Below are positions 1 through 12,005 of a stretch of 64,000 nucleotides of DNA, piece after piece. The notes under the pieces are model-generated. The model had not been told where the DNA came from and did not search any database. It saw only the letters and a program-made list of their open reading frames with translations. Origin of the DNA: Whitmania pigra (lineage: Eukaryota; Annelida; Clitellata; Hirudinida; Haemopidae). The first letter of the stretch is position 1. Each line of letters opens with the position of its first letter. The stretch is from positions 114,501-178,500 of the forward strand of contig JAJTWR010000036.1 of assembly GCA_021613335.1 (NCBI GenBank), given 5' to 3'. A program made the position numbers and the translations under genes.

Positions 1-525
1 GAAACGATAATCCCAGAGGTACCAACACCTCCCCTTAATTCCGTTTACTATGGAGAACTCTTCAACCTCAAATCGGAACTATGCTTCTTTGTTACCTCTA
101 AGGGTTACGTCGGACTGACTTCATTCTGTTATTTCCATAGACTTTTGCCCCAAAATATATTCTACATCGACATCAATCAAAGACTTCTCTATCGTAATCG
201 CTGCATTCTTGTTGACAACAGCACAAAACTTCTAAAAGTTGATTATTGTCGCAAGGAAGGAACTTATCCTGTGGAAAAGTGGGATGTTAATCGTCACAGC
301 GAGGTAGAAGGAATACTGTTTGTAAATATTCAGATGAGATTGGAAGAGGGATTTCAGCGTTTTTGTGTCACTCAAGTTACCAACGTTGCTCCAGTACATT
401 ATGGAGATCAGATGCCTCAATTAATGCCATGTCAGGAAAATGACCTCTTTCAAAAGTGGCGCTGGACATACAAGTTTGACTTTAATTATGACTGGGATAA
501 TTTCAGCACTGGCATCGAAGGATAA
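1..525 (+). CDS. Polypeptide N-acetylgalactosaminyltransferase, C-terminal ricin-type lectin domain (5'-partial)
   Basis: Open in frame from base 1 to a TAA at 523-525, so this is the last exon (174 codons seen) of a gene entering from the left. The protein begins with a YYGEL segment like the linker between catalytic and lectin domains of GalNAc-transferases. It continues as a ricin B-type beta-trefoil: paired Cys-containing repeats (ELCFF, RCILVD, RFCVTQV) and a QxW-type ending, CQENDLFQKWRWTY. In this family the enzyme starts mucin-type O-glycosylation in the Golgi, adding GalNAc to Ser/Thr, and the lectin domain binds prior GalNAc. The catalytic domain lies outside the window, so the isoform cannot be named. 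An AATAAA-like run follows the stop directly (TAAATAAATG). Some repeats have lost typical CLD motifs, so sugar binding may be weak. Family call fairly sure. Confidence 0.72.
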   Translation, partial: ETIIPEVPTPPLNSVYYGELFNLKSELCFFVTSKGYVGLTSFCYFHRLLPQNIFYIDINQRLLYRNRCILVDNSTKLLKVDYCRKEGTYPVEKWDVNRHSEVEGILFVNIQMRLEEGFQRFCVTQVTNVAPVHYGDQMPQLMPCQENDLFQKWRWTYKFDFNYDWDNFSTGIEG

Positions 526-1414
526 ATAAATGCGTTTGTTTGACTTTTCATATCGAATTCCTGTTGTTAAATATCCCGTTAGGACCCAACCAGTGTTATA
601 CCCTGAGTTTGAAATAAAATCGGGCTCGCAAATTCTGATTGAACAAAAGATTAATAATAAGTATGTGATGAGGAGTAAGGAGTGAAAGCAATAAAATACA
701 TCTAATGATGTACATAAAATATGCCTCCACATTGTTAAATCTGTTGAAAATGTCGCTATTCAAAAAGCAAGTCATTTGACAATCTCTAAAGCTCAGATGG
801 TTTGGGGCAGGGGCTGAGACTTAAAGCACCTAATATCTGTCCCTCGTTAGGACTCGGATGCTATGATACAAATAAAGATATGCTTCTGACCTATTTAAGA
901 TCTCAACCAATCATAGTGTGCGCTTACGAATTTTAATCAATCGCTGGATGTAGCTGGTTAAGGTTTGGAAACACGCGGAAAGGGGCGTGGATAGAATAAA
1001 CAAAGTTCGAATAAAGTCACCTTAGAGCAAAAAATCGTCAAATAATTAATAAAAATTTCTTGGTCACTGGCAAAACGGAAAAGAGATAATGTTTACGTGA
1101 TAGACAAAATAGAGACCATATGTAAATATAATCCCATCTCGATGTTCGTATAAATGTTAATTATTTACATTGTTAATTATTTTTTAATATTGAAAAATGC
1201 CAAATACATCCTTAGATGCAATTTTTGTATTTCTCAGATATATTTTGCACTCTTGTAACTCTGTACACTTTTCTTTTAATGTGTTTATTTTTTTAGGTTC
1301 GTTCTAAAGCTTGTGGCAAATATTGTATCGATAATAAACTTGGCTCACATACTGCGCATCGTCATCTTACGCTAAAAAATCCTTTACGTTTTGCTGCATT
1401 TAAATTGAAATAAA
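526..1414. other. Intergenic spacer, GALNT to ADO
   Basis: AT-rich spacer between two genes on the same strand. No coding sequence is supported. A polypyrimidine-rich TTTTTTTAG at about 1288-1296 could be the acceptor of a 5' untranslated exon leading to the ADO start, but no matching upstream exon could be proven. Confidence 0.5.
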
Positions 1415-2215
1415 ATGAGCATTATTCAGAAAATTGCTAATCAATCATACAAACTGTTTTGTACGAATAACAGAGGCTATTTAGAGAGCGACCATCTTAA
1501 ACCTTTAGTCGATCTGATGAAAAGGTTAACTGCAAATGATTTAAATATCGATCTAAACTTGCTCCGAGACCAGGCACCTCACAATTTTAATTGTAAAAAG
1601 GCGCCAGTAACATACATCAAGATTTGGGACGATAGCTATTTTTCCATGGGTGTTTTTGTGCTCAGGCCCGGAACTAGATTACCTCTACATGACCATCCAC
1701 ACATGCATGGCCTTATCAAAGTTAGTTAATATACTTTTCATTGATGCTAGGACAACAAATGTTAAGCTGCATGATATATATTAAAACATGTTTTGTGCTT
1801 GCATACAGTAACAATTTTGGGCTTTCAGGTATTATATGGGTCTTGTCTAATAAATTCCTTTTCTGTTGATAATGGCAACAAATCCAAGTTTATGCAAAAA
1901 GAAGAAGCAGTGTTAAGAGTTACCGAGAGAACCGAAACCATTGCAGACTCCGGCTCAGAACCTCTAGTTCTGACTCCAAACATTTGGAATTGCCATGAGA
2001 TAAAGACAACAAGCGGAGTTGCATTTTTTGATATCTTATCACCTCCATATGACGATGAGCAGCATCAGTGCAATTACTATGAATGTTGTACCAGTATCGG
2101 TGACTGCAACCAGCACTTACGCCGTATTTCTCCACCCTTGGATTATTGGACTGACCAGGGTCATTACAACGGACCTTCCATCATCAAGGAGATAGTTTAT
2201 AATTCTGATGACTGA
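1415..2215 (+). CDS. ADO: 2-aminoethanethiol (cysteamine) dioxygenase, ADO/PCO family
   Basis: Two exons, 1415-1720 and 1829-2215, with a phase-0 intron (AAA|GTTAGT ... TTTCAG|GTA); the product is 230 aa (human ADO about 270). This family of thiol dioxygenases uses non-haem iron and O2 to oxidise cysteamine and N-terminal cysteine of target proteins, acting as an oxygen sensor. The cupin core is clear: RPGTRLPLHDHPHMHGLIK spans the exon junction into VLYGSC, and a later WNCHEI supplies the third His. The HxH plus distal His match the three-His iron site. The C-terminal segment FFDILSPPYDD is typical of the PCO/ADO family. The ATG at 1415 follows TAAA and fits the usual N-terminal length before the cupin. 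It converges on the threonyl-tRNA synthetase gene. Sure of family; substrate preference is inferred. Confidence 0.9.
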
Positions 2216-2758
2216 TTTCGCAGTTTACCACATTTTCTCAAAATATCCACAATGCAAAACGTCTTAAGAAAATCATTTTTTTGGTATATCAATTTGACAA
2301 GGTGCTCTTCCTCAGATAGCAAGCATTGGGTGACCTGTTAAACTTGAATAACATTGGTGCTATCATTACAAAAACTTGCATCAGCTTGCTACCAAATACA
2401 CTGCAGCATATAAATTAAAAAACTCATTTGCTTTACAGGATTCCTTTTTGTAAAGAATCATGAATATGTGAGTGTGGCATCAAACCAGAGCATGAATGCT
2501 AGTTTTTTGCATGTTTGCAAAGTACATCAACATTGTAAAAACAGAGCTTCCTTTTATATTTTAGATAAACAAATCAACCCTCTAGACTCTCCCTTACAAA
2601 ATTAGTAAGCAAGCATGGGAATGAGAATTAGCACACAGCTTCAGGTCCCTAAAACCACTTAAGATACCTGAGCATAAACATTAAAAATTAAGCCAAATCA
2701 GAACAATGAAGACATATTTCCTAAACACGTCAGATAAACAAATGTATGATTTTCAAAA
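2216..2758. other. Spacer between convergent ADO and TARS1 genes
   Basis: Holds the 3' regions of two convergent genes. Nothing coding was seen. A TATAAATTAAAAAA run near 2408 could belong to the ADO 3' end, but no polyadenylation site can be assigned with confidence. Confidence 0.45.
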
Positions 2759-5700
2759 TCAGAAGTCCTCTTCAGATTTCAGGATTCTCTCTCGCTTTAA
2801 TTGCTTCATCCTCTCAATAACATGCTCCAAAGAATGTTCTCCATGAACTTTGTTGTCCCTGGTTCTCACATTAACTGTGGCATTGGTTTGTTCCCTTTCA
2901 CCAACAACTGTTTGAAAAAAAAGAAAAATTAGTTCTACCACTAGGTATGAAATAATCCTACACAAGTCTAACCAAGGATGAAGTTGAACTGTGCTATCTG
3001 AGCATTTCTGATCTTTTTGTTTAAGGTGTCTCCAGTGTCAATATCCACCTCACATTCAAAGCCTTCCGCAAAAAGAGCATCCTTAACCTGAAATCCACAT
3101 TTTATGTTAAGCAGGTTAACTTAAAAATACAAATAAAAAATATTTATGAACATTGAAACAAATATAAATTGTTACCTTTATAGCATAATCATCAAAAACG
3201 GATGTCACAGGAATAACCATGATTTGCTTTGGAGAAAGCCAGAAAGGCCTGGAGATAGCAAATAGGATATAGAAACACAATAATGAAATGTAAGCATAAG
3301 TTAATGTAATAGGATATATTCTTGCACACATTGGTAATGTAGTCACTGTGTGTTCATAATATTTAGTAACCTGGTCAAAAAGGTATCTTAATGTTCTATT
3401 TCCATCTAGCAGGATGGTCAATAGCATAGCTTAATGCAACAACTGTAACTCATTACCATTTCCCAGCAAAGTTTTCACAAAGAATGGCCATCATCCTCTC
3501 TACAGATCCAAGGATAGCTCTATGAACAATCACTGGTCTATGATCGTCACGCTGATCAGACCTGACAAAACAGCATAATAAAATCAATCAGTTGAAATTT
3601 ACAAAAAACATTTCAGAATCAGATAATATTTGGGCTTGTCTGTGTTGTTTTCTGGTGTAGCGTCTTGCAAGTGCAACACTCACAATAATCATTTGAAGCA
3701 AGATATAACAAAAAGATCCATGTACTTAGTTCTAAATAAATTACCCAATGTAAGTAAGGTCAAATCTTTGGGGCAATTGAAAATCAAGTTGAATGGTTGC
3801 ACACTGATGCTGGCGCTTCAACGCATCACAGAGTGTTATGTCAATCTGTTAAATAGTAATAAAATCAATTAATAACTTAATTTTGCTTTTCCCATAAATA
3901 AGAAATTTACTTTAGGACCATAGAAGGCACCATCACCGGGATTGAGCTCCCACTTTTCACCAAATGCATCCAAGCTTTCTTTAAGTTGCTACATTGAAAT
4001 GTTTAATATAAATGTTAAAAATTGATATGAAAATTAAATAAAGGCATAAACAATAGACCTTTTCTGCTTCATTCCAGACTTCAAGATCTCCAAGAAATTT
4101 GTCTGGCCTTGTTGACAGTTTCAAATTGAAAGTAAATCCAAAATGGTTGTAAATGCACCTTACAAAATCAAGAGAACCCTCAATCTCTTGTTTTATCTGA
4201 ATAAATAACTTGTCATGAGTTTCAAAGGCTTTAGTTATGCCATGGTTATGTTTAAGTAATGGGAGTAATGATATACCAAGACCATTATTTCATCCATCTC
4301 TAATATTTATCAATTGTGATATTTATCATCAATATGCAACTAGACCTGATCATGTCTGCAGAAGATGTGAGCATCATCTTGTTGAAACCTTCTGACTCTG
4401 GTGAGACCACTGAGGGCACCAGATAATTCATTCCTGTGTAACACTCCAAATTCTGCAAATCTAAGTGGCAGCTCTTTCCATGATCTTGGTCTGCTCTTGT
4501 ATAACAAACTGAAATAAAATAGAAATTCATTGTTTTATACAAATTGTATGTTTTATGAGCCTATGTTGGCTGCTTTTATAAAAAAACAATAATATTTACC
4601 AATGACCAGGACAATTCATGGGCTTCAAAGCAAAGTCAGCATCTTCACATTTAAATGAGAACATATTTTCCTTCAAACAAACATAAATTATGGAGTAAAA
4701 GTTCACTTAAAATAATTAAATATGTACTAACAGCATAATGCTCATGATGTCCTGATATTTTCCACAAGTTAGTGTTAAAAATATTTGGAGTCAAGACCTC
4801 TTGGAATCCTCTTTTCCTATATTCCTCCTAAACAAATGTATGAAACCACAACCTATATTTAATTGATACACACAACCCATAAAAATGTATATTAACCCTA
4901 GTCAATTCACAGAGAGCACTGTAGACTTTGGACCCATTGGGCAGGAAAAAGCAGCTTCCAGGACTAAGCTCATGAAAAAAGAACATGTCTTGCTCCTGAA
5001 AAAATATTTATGGTAAATGTTAATTTGTGCCAACGTTTGAACTTGAGAATCATGCAACAGCTTTCACAAATCAACAAAAATGTCGATGTGAATACCCTTC
5101 CGATCTTTCGGTGGTCTCGTTTTGCAGCTTCCTCCTGGAGTCTCTCCCATTCCTTCAATTGCTTTGATTCAAGGAAGGATATTCCATAGATTCTTTGCAA
5201 AGTTTCAGCATTTGCATTGCCTTCCCAATATGATGATGAGCTCTTAAGGAATGTAAGATATCTTTACATTAATACCCTGGACAAAAAATTGTAGCATGTT
5301 CAACATCAAATAAAACTCAGAATCACCTTTACTATCTTGAAAGCCTTGATCAATCCAGTATGTCTCAAGTGAGGTCCTTTACAGAGATCGATCAATGATC
5401 CACACCTGAACATTCAGAGCAGATTTATTTAAGTTGAACTAAGTAATAATGCCAATTTTTAATTTTTTTAAATAAACCTGTAGGCAGTTGTAGTTGGAGT
5501 GTCAACTTTCTCATTCAATATTCTCTGCTTGAACTGGTTGTGCTACAGATTTAAATGAAATCAAATCAATCTTTGTTAAGATATTCAAGCACAACATTAT
5601 TCCTACCTGAAACATTTTACTGAGATCTTCCTTAGTCATTTCCAATCTTTCAAATGGCTGATTCTCCTTCAAAATCTTTTGAACAATGGCATGCAATGCT

Positions 5701-7040
5701 TCATATTCAGTTGGATAAACTGCCCTGTTACAGAAACATGAAATATCCAAATTAATACACTTAACACTCCAGACTACCATTGCATTTTTAGATTTAAGAA
5801 ATAAGATTTTCATTTCTAATTACAAAAACCATTTCCAAATTTATATTTAGATTTATAATTGCATATTCTTAAAGTAACTCTAACTTGTCACCAAGGTGAA
5901 TGTCATAATAGAAGCCTTCTTGAATAGGAGGACCATAGCAGAGATGACCTCCATAATATCTCTCCATTGCTTCACCTAGGACATGAGCACTAGAGTGCCA
6001 GAACACTGCCTGAGCTGAAAAATAGATACAAAAGATTTAAGCATCCAGAAGTTATGACACTATATAAAATTTAGTAACAACATTTACCTTCTGGATTCTC
6101 AATGTCCAAGAGTTCAAGAGTTGAATCCTTTTCAAATGGTCTTTCAAGATCCCACAGTTCACCATTCACTTTTGCCACAATGGTTTTGTTTGCTAGGCTC
6201 TTGCTATGTTACAAACAGAAAAATATATCAATAATTAAACAAAATCCAATAAATTATATTCTTACATCATTCTATGGATAATGTGATACAAAATTCTCAA
6301 ACAACCTAATGCTTTTAGCAACTTCATAAGGAGTGGTTCTCCAAGAGAGACCTTCCAAAACTTTTCCATCTGGAAGAGTGATTTGTATGGATTGTGGTGG
6401 TTGATTCTCAACCCACTTTTTGTTCACTTCTTTTAATTCATTCCACATTTGCTGGCGCCATGAAATGTATTCTGGGGCAGGATCCAACTTCACAAAAAAA
6501 ATGTAGAATTAGATTGCAGGTGTCCATGTATTAATAAGTTTAAGAGAGTAACCTCCATTTTCTGCAAATCAGAGCAAATATTTTTGTCTACCTTCTTAGG
6601 CTTTAATAAGTCCTGGGTAACAAGCTGATGGTCACGTTTGTAATTAAGAAATCAAAAAACATTTTTTCTGTGAATTTGTACAATCATTAAACATAGCAAG
6701 CTGAACTGAGTCAACTGATCAATATCTCTGCCACAAATTGAACACTTGATTTACTTGCCTCTTGACACACCCACATTTACAGAAGTGTGGTAACACTTGT
6801 AATTACATAGTCTATATACTCATAATAAACCAAAACTGTAGAATAGTTCAAATTTTTTCAATGTGCACTAATAACCTTTCGGCATGCCTCATCTATCCGC
6901 ACAATAACCTTTAGCGGAAATAATACGCGTAAATCATCTAATGAACCTGTTAATCATAGCGAATTACTAAAAACTAAATAAAACTTATGGTATCATGCCT
7001 TTTCCATAAGATCGACACTCGCGTCCACGCTGACGGCCAT
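2759..7040 (-). CDS. TARS1: Threonyl-tRNA synthetase, cytosolic type
   Basis: Multi-exon gene on the minus strand, with ATG at 7040-7038 and TGA at 2761-2759. Exons checked by splice signals include 6999-7040, 6553-6612, about 6272-6490, 3176-3248, 2973-3087 and 2759-2907. Domain order matches family members: TGS domain ([20 protein letters not shown]), second additional/editing domain with [17 protein letters not shown] and [19 protein letters not shown], class II catalytic core ([74 protein letters not shown]), and an anticodon-binding domain ending in [14 protein letters not shown] and a KSEEDF tail. It charges tRNA-Thr with threonine. The zinc/active-site Cys and the editing HxxxH-like motif are present. 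There is only a short N-terminal extension. The first intron seems to use a GC donor (AAG|GCATGA). Confidence 0.95.
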
Positions 7041-8311
7041 TACAGTATATTACGTTTGTTACGGAGAGCAATTGATTACCAAAAACCTCGATGCGTAAAC
7101 AGAACTGTACTTAACGCAAACCTAGAATTCCAACGATTGATAAACCGACTCTCGTGTAAATAAACTGTGCTGGTGAATTCCCAACTTGCAATTCAGAGAT
7201 GTAATTACCAAATTCAAAGAATTAAATAAACTATAATATATTTCTAGATTTATAATTTATATTTTATATCATTATTTGCTAATTTGTTTTTTAGGTTCTA
7301 ATAATCCTTTTTTAATTTTAAGTTAATAACATTTATCATTTTAATTTGGAAAAGAAAAATAAAGGGGCCTTATCATATCCTTCTCTTATCGGGAAATGAA
7401 GGCCTTTTGTCTAAGCAGTTTTTCGAAGCCACAAAAAGTGTTTCTACTAGAGAGCAGTAAGTTATACAGAGAGGCTTCGGAAAGCTTAAAACAATAATTA
7501 TTTCAATACAAGGGTGGCTTCCTTATGGCATAATAGATAATATATAATATAATACATAATAGGAAATCGTCCATGCGGACACGATAGATAAGTTTAAGAT
7601 ATACCTAAGTAAATTTGATTATTAGAATTAAAAATGAGTAGTTATTACACAGATCCCGGTCTTCTTAACAATTATAAATAATTATATTAATGTTATTGAA
7701 ATTTACCATAAAAATTAGATATGCTTACAAGTATAGAAAACATTAGGTTTCATCAAAAACTATATTAACAATTTAGTGACGCACTAAAAAGGCAGAGGCA
7801 TTTGTGACAGTTCAAGCTCTGCAAATCCATCTGGGACACTAATAATCTCAAACGCGAACCTTAGCGCCATAAGCGTAAGCGTCAGGGGCGCTCAACCAAT
7901 GATAATTTGTATAGCGCCGTACCCAGGGCACTTTGTGCAAGTTGGGTCGCGAACACGACACGTAACGACTTTTGCTTTTACTGTAGCTCACACGCACGCT
8001 CTGAGCCAACTTGAACGCAAAAGGAGTGTATTTGCAATTGTTGCTGCTGACGACACTAGGTAATTACAACTGCACAGCCGCTACCGTAAAAGAACCAACC
8101 ACTTATTTGAACTGTACCTTGGAAGCCGATCAGACATCAAAACTTTATTCTAGAATTGTAAAAATTAATATTACTCTTACTGTATTGTAACTCCTTCGAA
8201 ATGTTAATTGCTGACAAAATAAACTCTTAATCGATATTATACAAATTACACATGCGAACAAATGTTCAGTAGTTTAAAATATCGAACAACGTGGTAAATA
8301 GAGCAATGTAA
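7041..8311. other. Intergenic spacer upstream of TARS1
   Basis: No gene is supported. The stretch from about 7780 to 8090 is clearly richer in GC than its surroundings. It holds GGGGCGCTC and CCAATGA, so it could be a promoter for TARS1 or an unseen transcript. The rest is AT-rich and featureless. Confidence 0.4.
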
Positions 8312-11300
8312 TCAAAAATAAGTGTAAAATGTGCTGTGCGAACGTCTATGTAACAAAATTAATGATAATTTCACCAAAAGAAAACTTTTGACATTCCTGG
8401 GATGGGAGCCTACAGCAGCTGAAACTTTACCTGCAATAAATGAATAATGTGATAAGTTCTGTTTTATCACTGATTCCCTATTAAATAGTAATTGAAAAAC
8501 AAAATAGCATAACAATGCGCAAGAAGCTACCTAATTATAAACATGTTACAGTGGCTTACTAATTAAGCTCATACATAAACAGTCTTCAGATTTTTTAAAT
8601 GAAAATGATGATGTAATGATGATTTGAAAATGCTTGCTTAAATATATCACCTTGCAGTGAAATCACATAATTTGATCCTTCTTTTACTATGAGGGGTTCT
8701 TGGTTTCTGGAAATCACAATAAAGGGCCCACCATCAACTACTGTATTCCCATGACCTCCATCTCTTCGCTTTCTTTTCTGGGCCATAATTGCTTGTGGGA
8801 TGGTTGAGGAAGGCTGGCACGACCTTCAAATTACATCATGTTCAGCAACTTACTTACACATGCGAATATGGGAAATTCATATATACCTGTCACAAAAGGG
8901 CTTTCCTTCTTTTAAGGGGTCACACAGATGAACCTTGCACATAATAAACAGTGAGTTCTTATCTTCAAACATGGGGACTTTGAATCGAAAACCCCATCTG
9001 GTCATGCTTGGACTGAAGAACTCCATTCCAAGATGACTTGATGTAATACATCTTAAATTCAACAGATTGGATGTAGATTTAAGTGCGCAAGGTCGTAATT
9101 TAACTGATAACGCATTACATTTATATTTACGTTTTGCAAAAATATTACTGACAAAATAACTTGATCAAAAAAGTAAGTTATTCTTATCAAGTGATACTTA
9201 TGTAACTAAATTATCAGTTAAATGAGACTTGTTTTGAAGGAACTGAAACGATATGGATGCATCCTGTGGATCGGCAAGAAAAAAACAGTCCGGAACAGTA
9301 AGGAGGAAATCGATGTTCCATGATGAGAGGTCCACATAGCAAGAAACAGGAGATCCTTGGTTCACTTCAGCTGGAAATTCTATTGAGTCATTGGATTCAG
9401 GAAAGATACTCAGAAAGCAATCCATAGTGATGTTGTTTGAGTTCTTGTTGCTAATTTTTACATCCTTGAAAGCCTTCCGCAAAGGAGCAAATGACCCAAG
9501 CACAGAGGCATTCACCTTCATGGCACAGCAAATTCTTTGCATCCACGTCGAACCATGCTTTAAAAGATTACCAACATCTCTGATATTTTGATAATGAATG
9601 TCATAGCAAAGCTCATTGATGCCTTTTTTGGTCTGCAAATGTATAAGCATATCAGCATAAGCATAAGCATATTAATTAAGAAAGATATTAAACAAAACAT
9701 CACCGAATTCATTACCTGAATGTAAAAGGGAGAGCATTTAAGCATGTCAATTTGAAAGCACAATCTATTCAAAGATTCCCTTACAAATTGAGTGCTTTGA
9801 CACTCAGGTTGGACAAAGAATTGCTCCACAGCATGAGACTCACCCAAACCAATAAAACACCCTTCTAAGAGGGATCCATCACACTGGGAATCAATTTCAT
9901 ATTCGACATTTTCATCTGCAAGTTTCCATTTGAAGCCATAAAAATTCATAAAAAGTTCAAAAAAATTCCATTTTTGAGTCAAAACAGTTCTCACGGTGAA
10001 AAATATCTGAGGCACAGGAAACTGAAGCAGCTTCTGATTGGGGATCACAAGTAAATCCTGACTTTTGCACATCACAGTCCCACAAATTGCCACCTGCAGG
10101 AGAGGCCATTGAAGTGCAATCAACTTGGCTGTAAAGTATGGGCAGTTGGAAGGGAGATGTTGATCTGGTTGAATGGATCATTGCTCTGAAATATCTGGAA
10201 CTTAATAATATTCACGAATTATTAGTCAGTATATGCTGGTTTACTCCTATTGATAATTAATATGGTTAATTACCTTTAATATTTTTAAGGGCTACGAATA
10301 TTTTTTATCTCATTCTCAACATTAATTAAAAATGCGAATGAAACTACATACTCCTGGTATCCAAGGCAACTACAAAGCACGAAGGCATCACCATCATCCC
10401 ATCCATCATCGCAGATAACACCCCACTGGCCGATCTCATTTTGAACCTCCACAATGCCAGCACTCAAGACATTTGATCCCTCAAGAGGTCTTATTCTGTG
10501 CCTGGATTGGTTGCACGAACTTTCTTCAACTGCAGAGCCCCCTAATAGAACATTGTTTTTGAGTACTTAAAATAGAATATCGCATATACGTTTAGAAATC
10601 TTTATTTTATGCAAATTGTTTGAAAAATATTGAATCAATAATCAAAGTTTAAGACGACTTTAGATCCAGAACTTATTTTTTATAAAATCTAGAAAATCAT
10701 TTTCAATTTTCGTTCAGCAGTTTTTTTAAATGTAAAATATGAGCAACTAAAATGTCACTAACCGCTAACAGCTCCACAAATGCAGCCCCCATCTTCATGA
10801 TGACCACAATTTGTTTCTCCAAAGTTTGTCATGAGGCAATGTCCCAGATTTTCTTCATTTCCTGTGCATTCCACGTTCCCCGTCCATACAGGCACGCCGT
10901 GATCTTTTACTTCGGAAAATATTTTTTTGTTGTTTGTCACGCACATGCCATCATTTTCTCCTTTGACGCAGAGACCACCACTGAAAATCGTTGTTAATAA
11001 TTTGAGGCTGCAACTTTTACGTAAAGCGATAGTATTTTGACTAATATCTATTTTAAAGTTTGAAGTGAAGTTACCTATAGCCGAGTTGTCTGCAAACGAC
11101 GACACATACTCTATCATTCAAGCCATTTTCGCAGACTGTCCCCCAGGTTTTATTGTAAAACACCTCAATTCTTCCCTGTGCTTTTACGTTTTGTACACTT
11201 CCGTTCAATCTCACTTGTAGCAAGGAGAAAGCTGCCAAAGGCAAAATGTATCTAGTTATTTAACAAGTTAGTTACAAGATTTGTTTAAATGCAATTTTAC

Positions 11301-11364
11301 TTGATCTCAGGAAGGCCAAAATTAAAAGGATAGGTACAACGAAACTCTTGCACATCGAGCGCAT
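8312..11364 (-). CDS. SRCR and zona pellucida (ZP) domain membrane or secreted protein
   Basis: Starts at ATG 11364 with a signal peptide (MRSMCKSFVVPILLILAFL). Next comes a full SRCR domain in two exons: NKTWGTVCENG and VCVVVCRQLGY, then PVWTGNVECTGNEENLGHC and CGHHEDGGCICG. A second SRCR half follows (GQWGVICDDGWDDGDAF), continuing into a degenerate third part near 9970-10185. A ZP module comes next: IQTKKGINELCYDI, VSCYVDLSSWNIDFLLTVPDC, then an exon near 8890-9052 with FKVPMFEDKNSLFIMCKVHLC. Last come an AQKRKRRDGG furin-type site, as used to release ZP proteins, and a short C-terminal exon (8312-8430) with a weakly hydrophobic LLVKLSLILL tail. A small intron (GTGAGA...TTGCAG, about 9927-10003) restores the frame between two overlapping reading frames. 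ZP modules polymerise at cell surfaces and SRCR domains bind ligands. The fine exon structure and C-terminus are uncertain. Confidence 0.75.
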
Positions 11365-12005
11365 AAGTTTATTTGTTTGTTTATTTGATTATAGTCCTTT
11401 GCAATAAGTTTATTTTCTGAGCCTCGGAAATTATTTCGAGGCGTCTTAGTAGCAGAACCGCAAACTGTTGTCAAAGACGCGTCAAACACTTATATTTAGT
11501 CAAATTTTTGAAATCATAGCGGTTATGATATACCCCACATTTTCTTAAAATAATTTGTTTGTAGTTGTCTGCAGGTTTACAATAACATTTATAAACGCCA
11601 TTCGTCATATTTGATCAAGTTATACTTGATAAATTAGAACTTTACAAAGTGCAAGATGAGTTCATTGAACTGTTCTTTCTTCAGAAATTAATGCATTAAT
11701 GTTATGCGAGTCATTGTCTAAATTTGTTTTAACATTTTATTTATTCATTGCTATCAATACGTTGATTAAATTGAAGTTCTTCTTAATGACTTACTGACTT
11801 AATAATTTTAAAATTGTTAGTAAAATAAAAACTAAAAACTATTTAATTCGATAAGATTACAATCCTAACGACCACTCTAAACAACTGAATACATCGCCTA
11901 TTATTCCACGCTGTACTACACTCTTGATTAATAAAACTACCATCATTTCTAAAAGAACTACAGCTCCGAAGCTATGCTACTTCATCCAACATTTAAAAAT
12001 ATGCG
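11365..12005. other. Spacer between caveolin and SRCR-ZP genes
   Basis: AT-rich, about 640 bases. It includes the likely promoter and 5' untranslated region of the SRCR-ZP gene and the 3' region of the caveolin gene. Nothing else was seen. Confidence 0.4.

Noticed and set aside
9957..10123. Apparent frameshift within the SRCR-ZP gene
   Set aside because: A short intron with GTGAGA donor and TTGCAG acceptor joins the two frames correctly.
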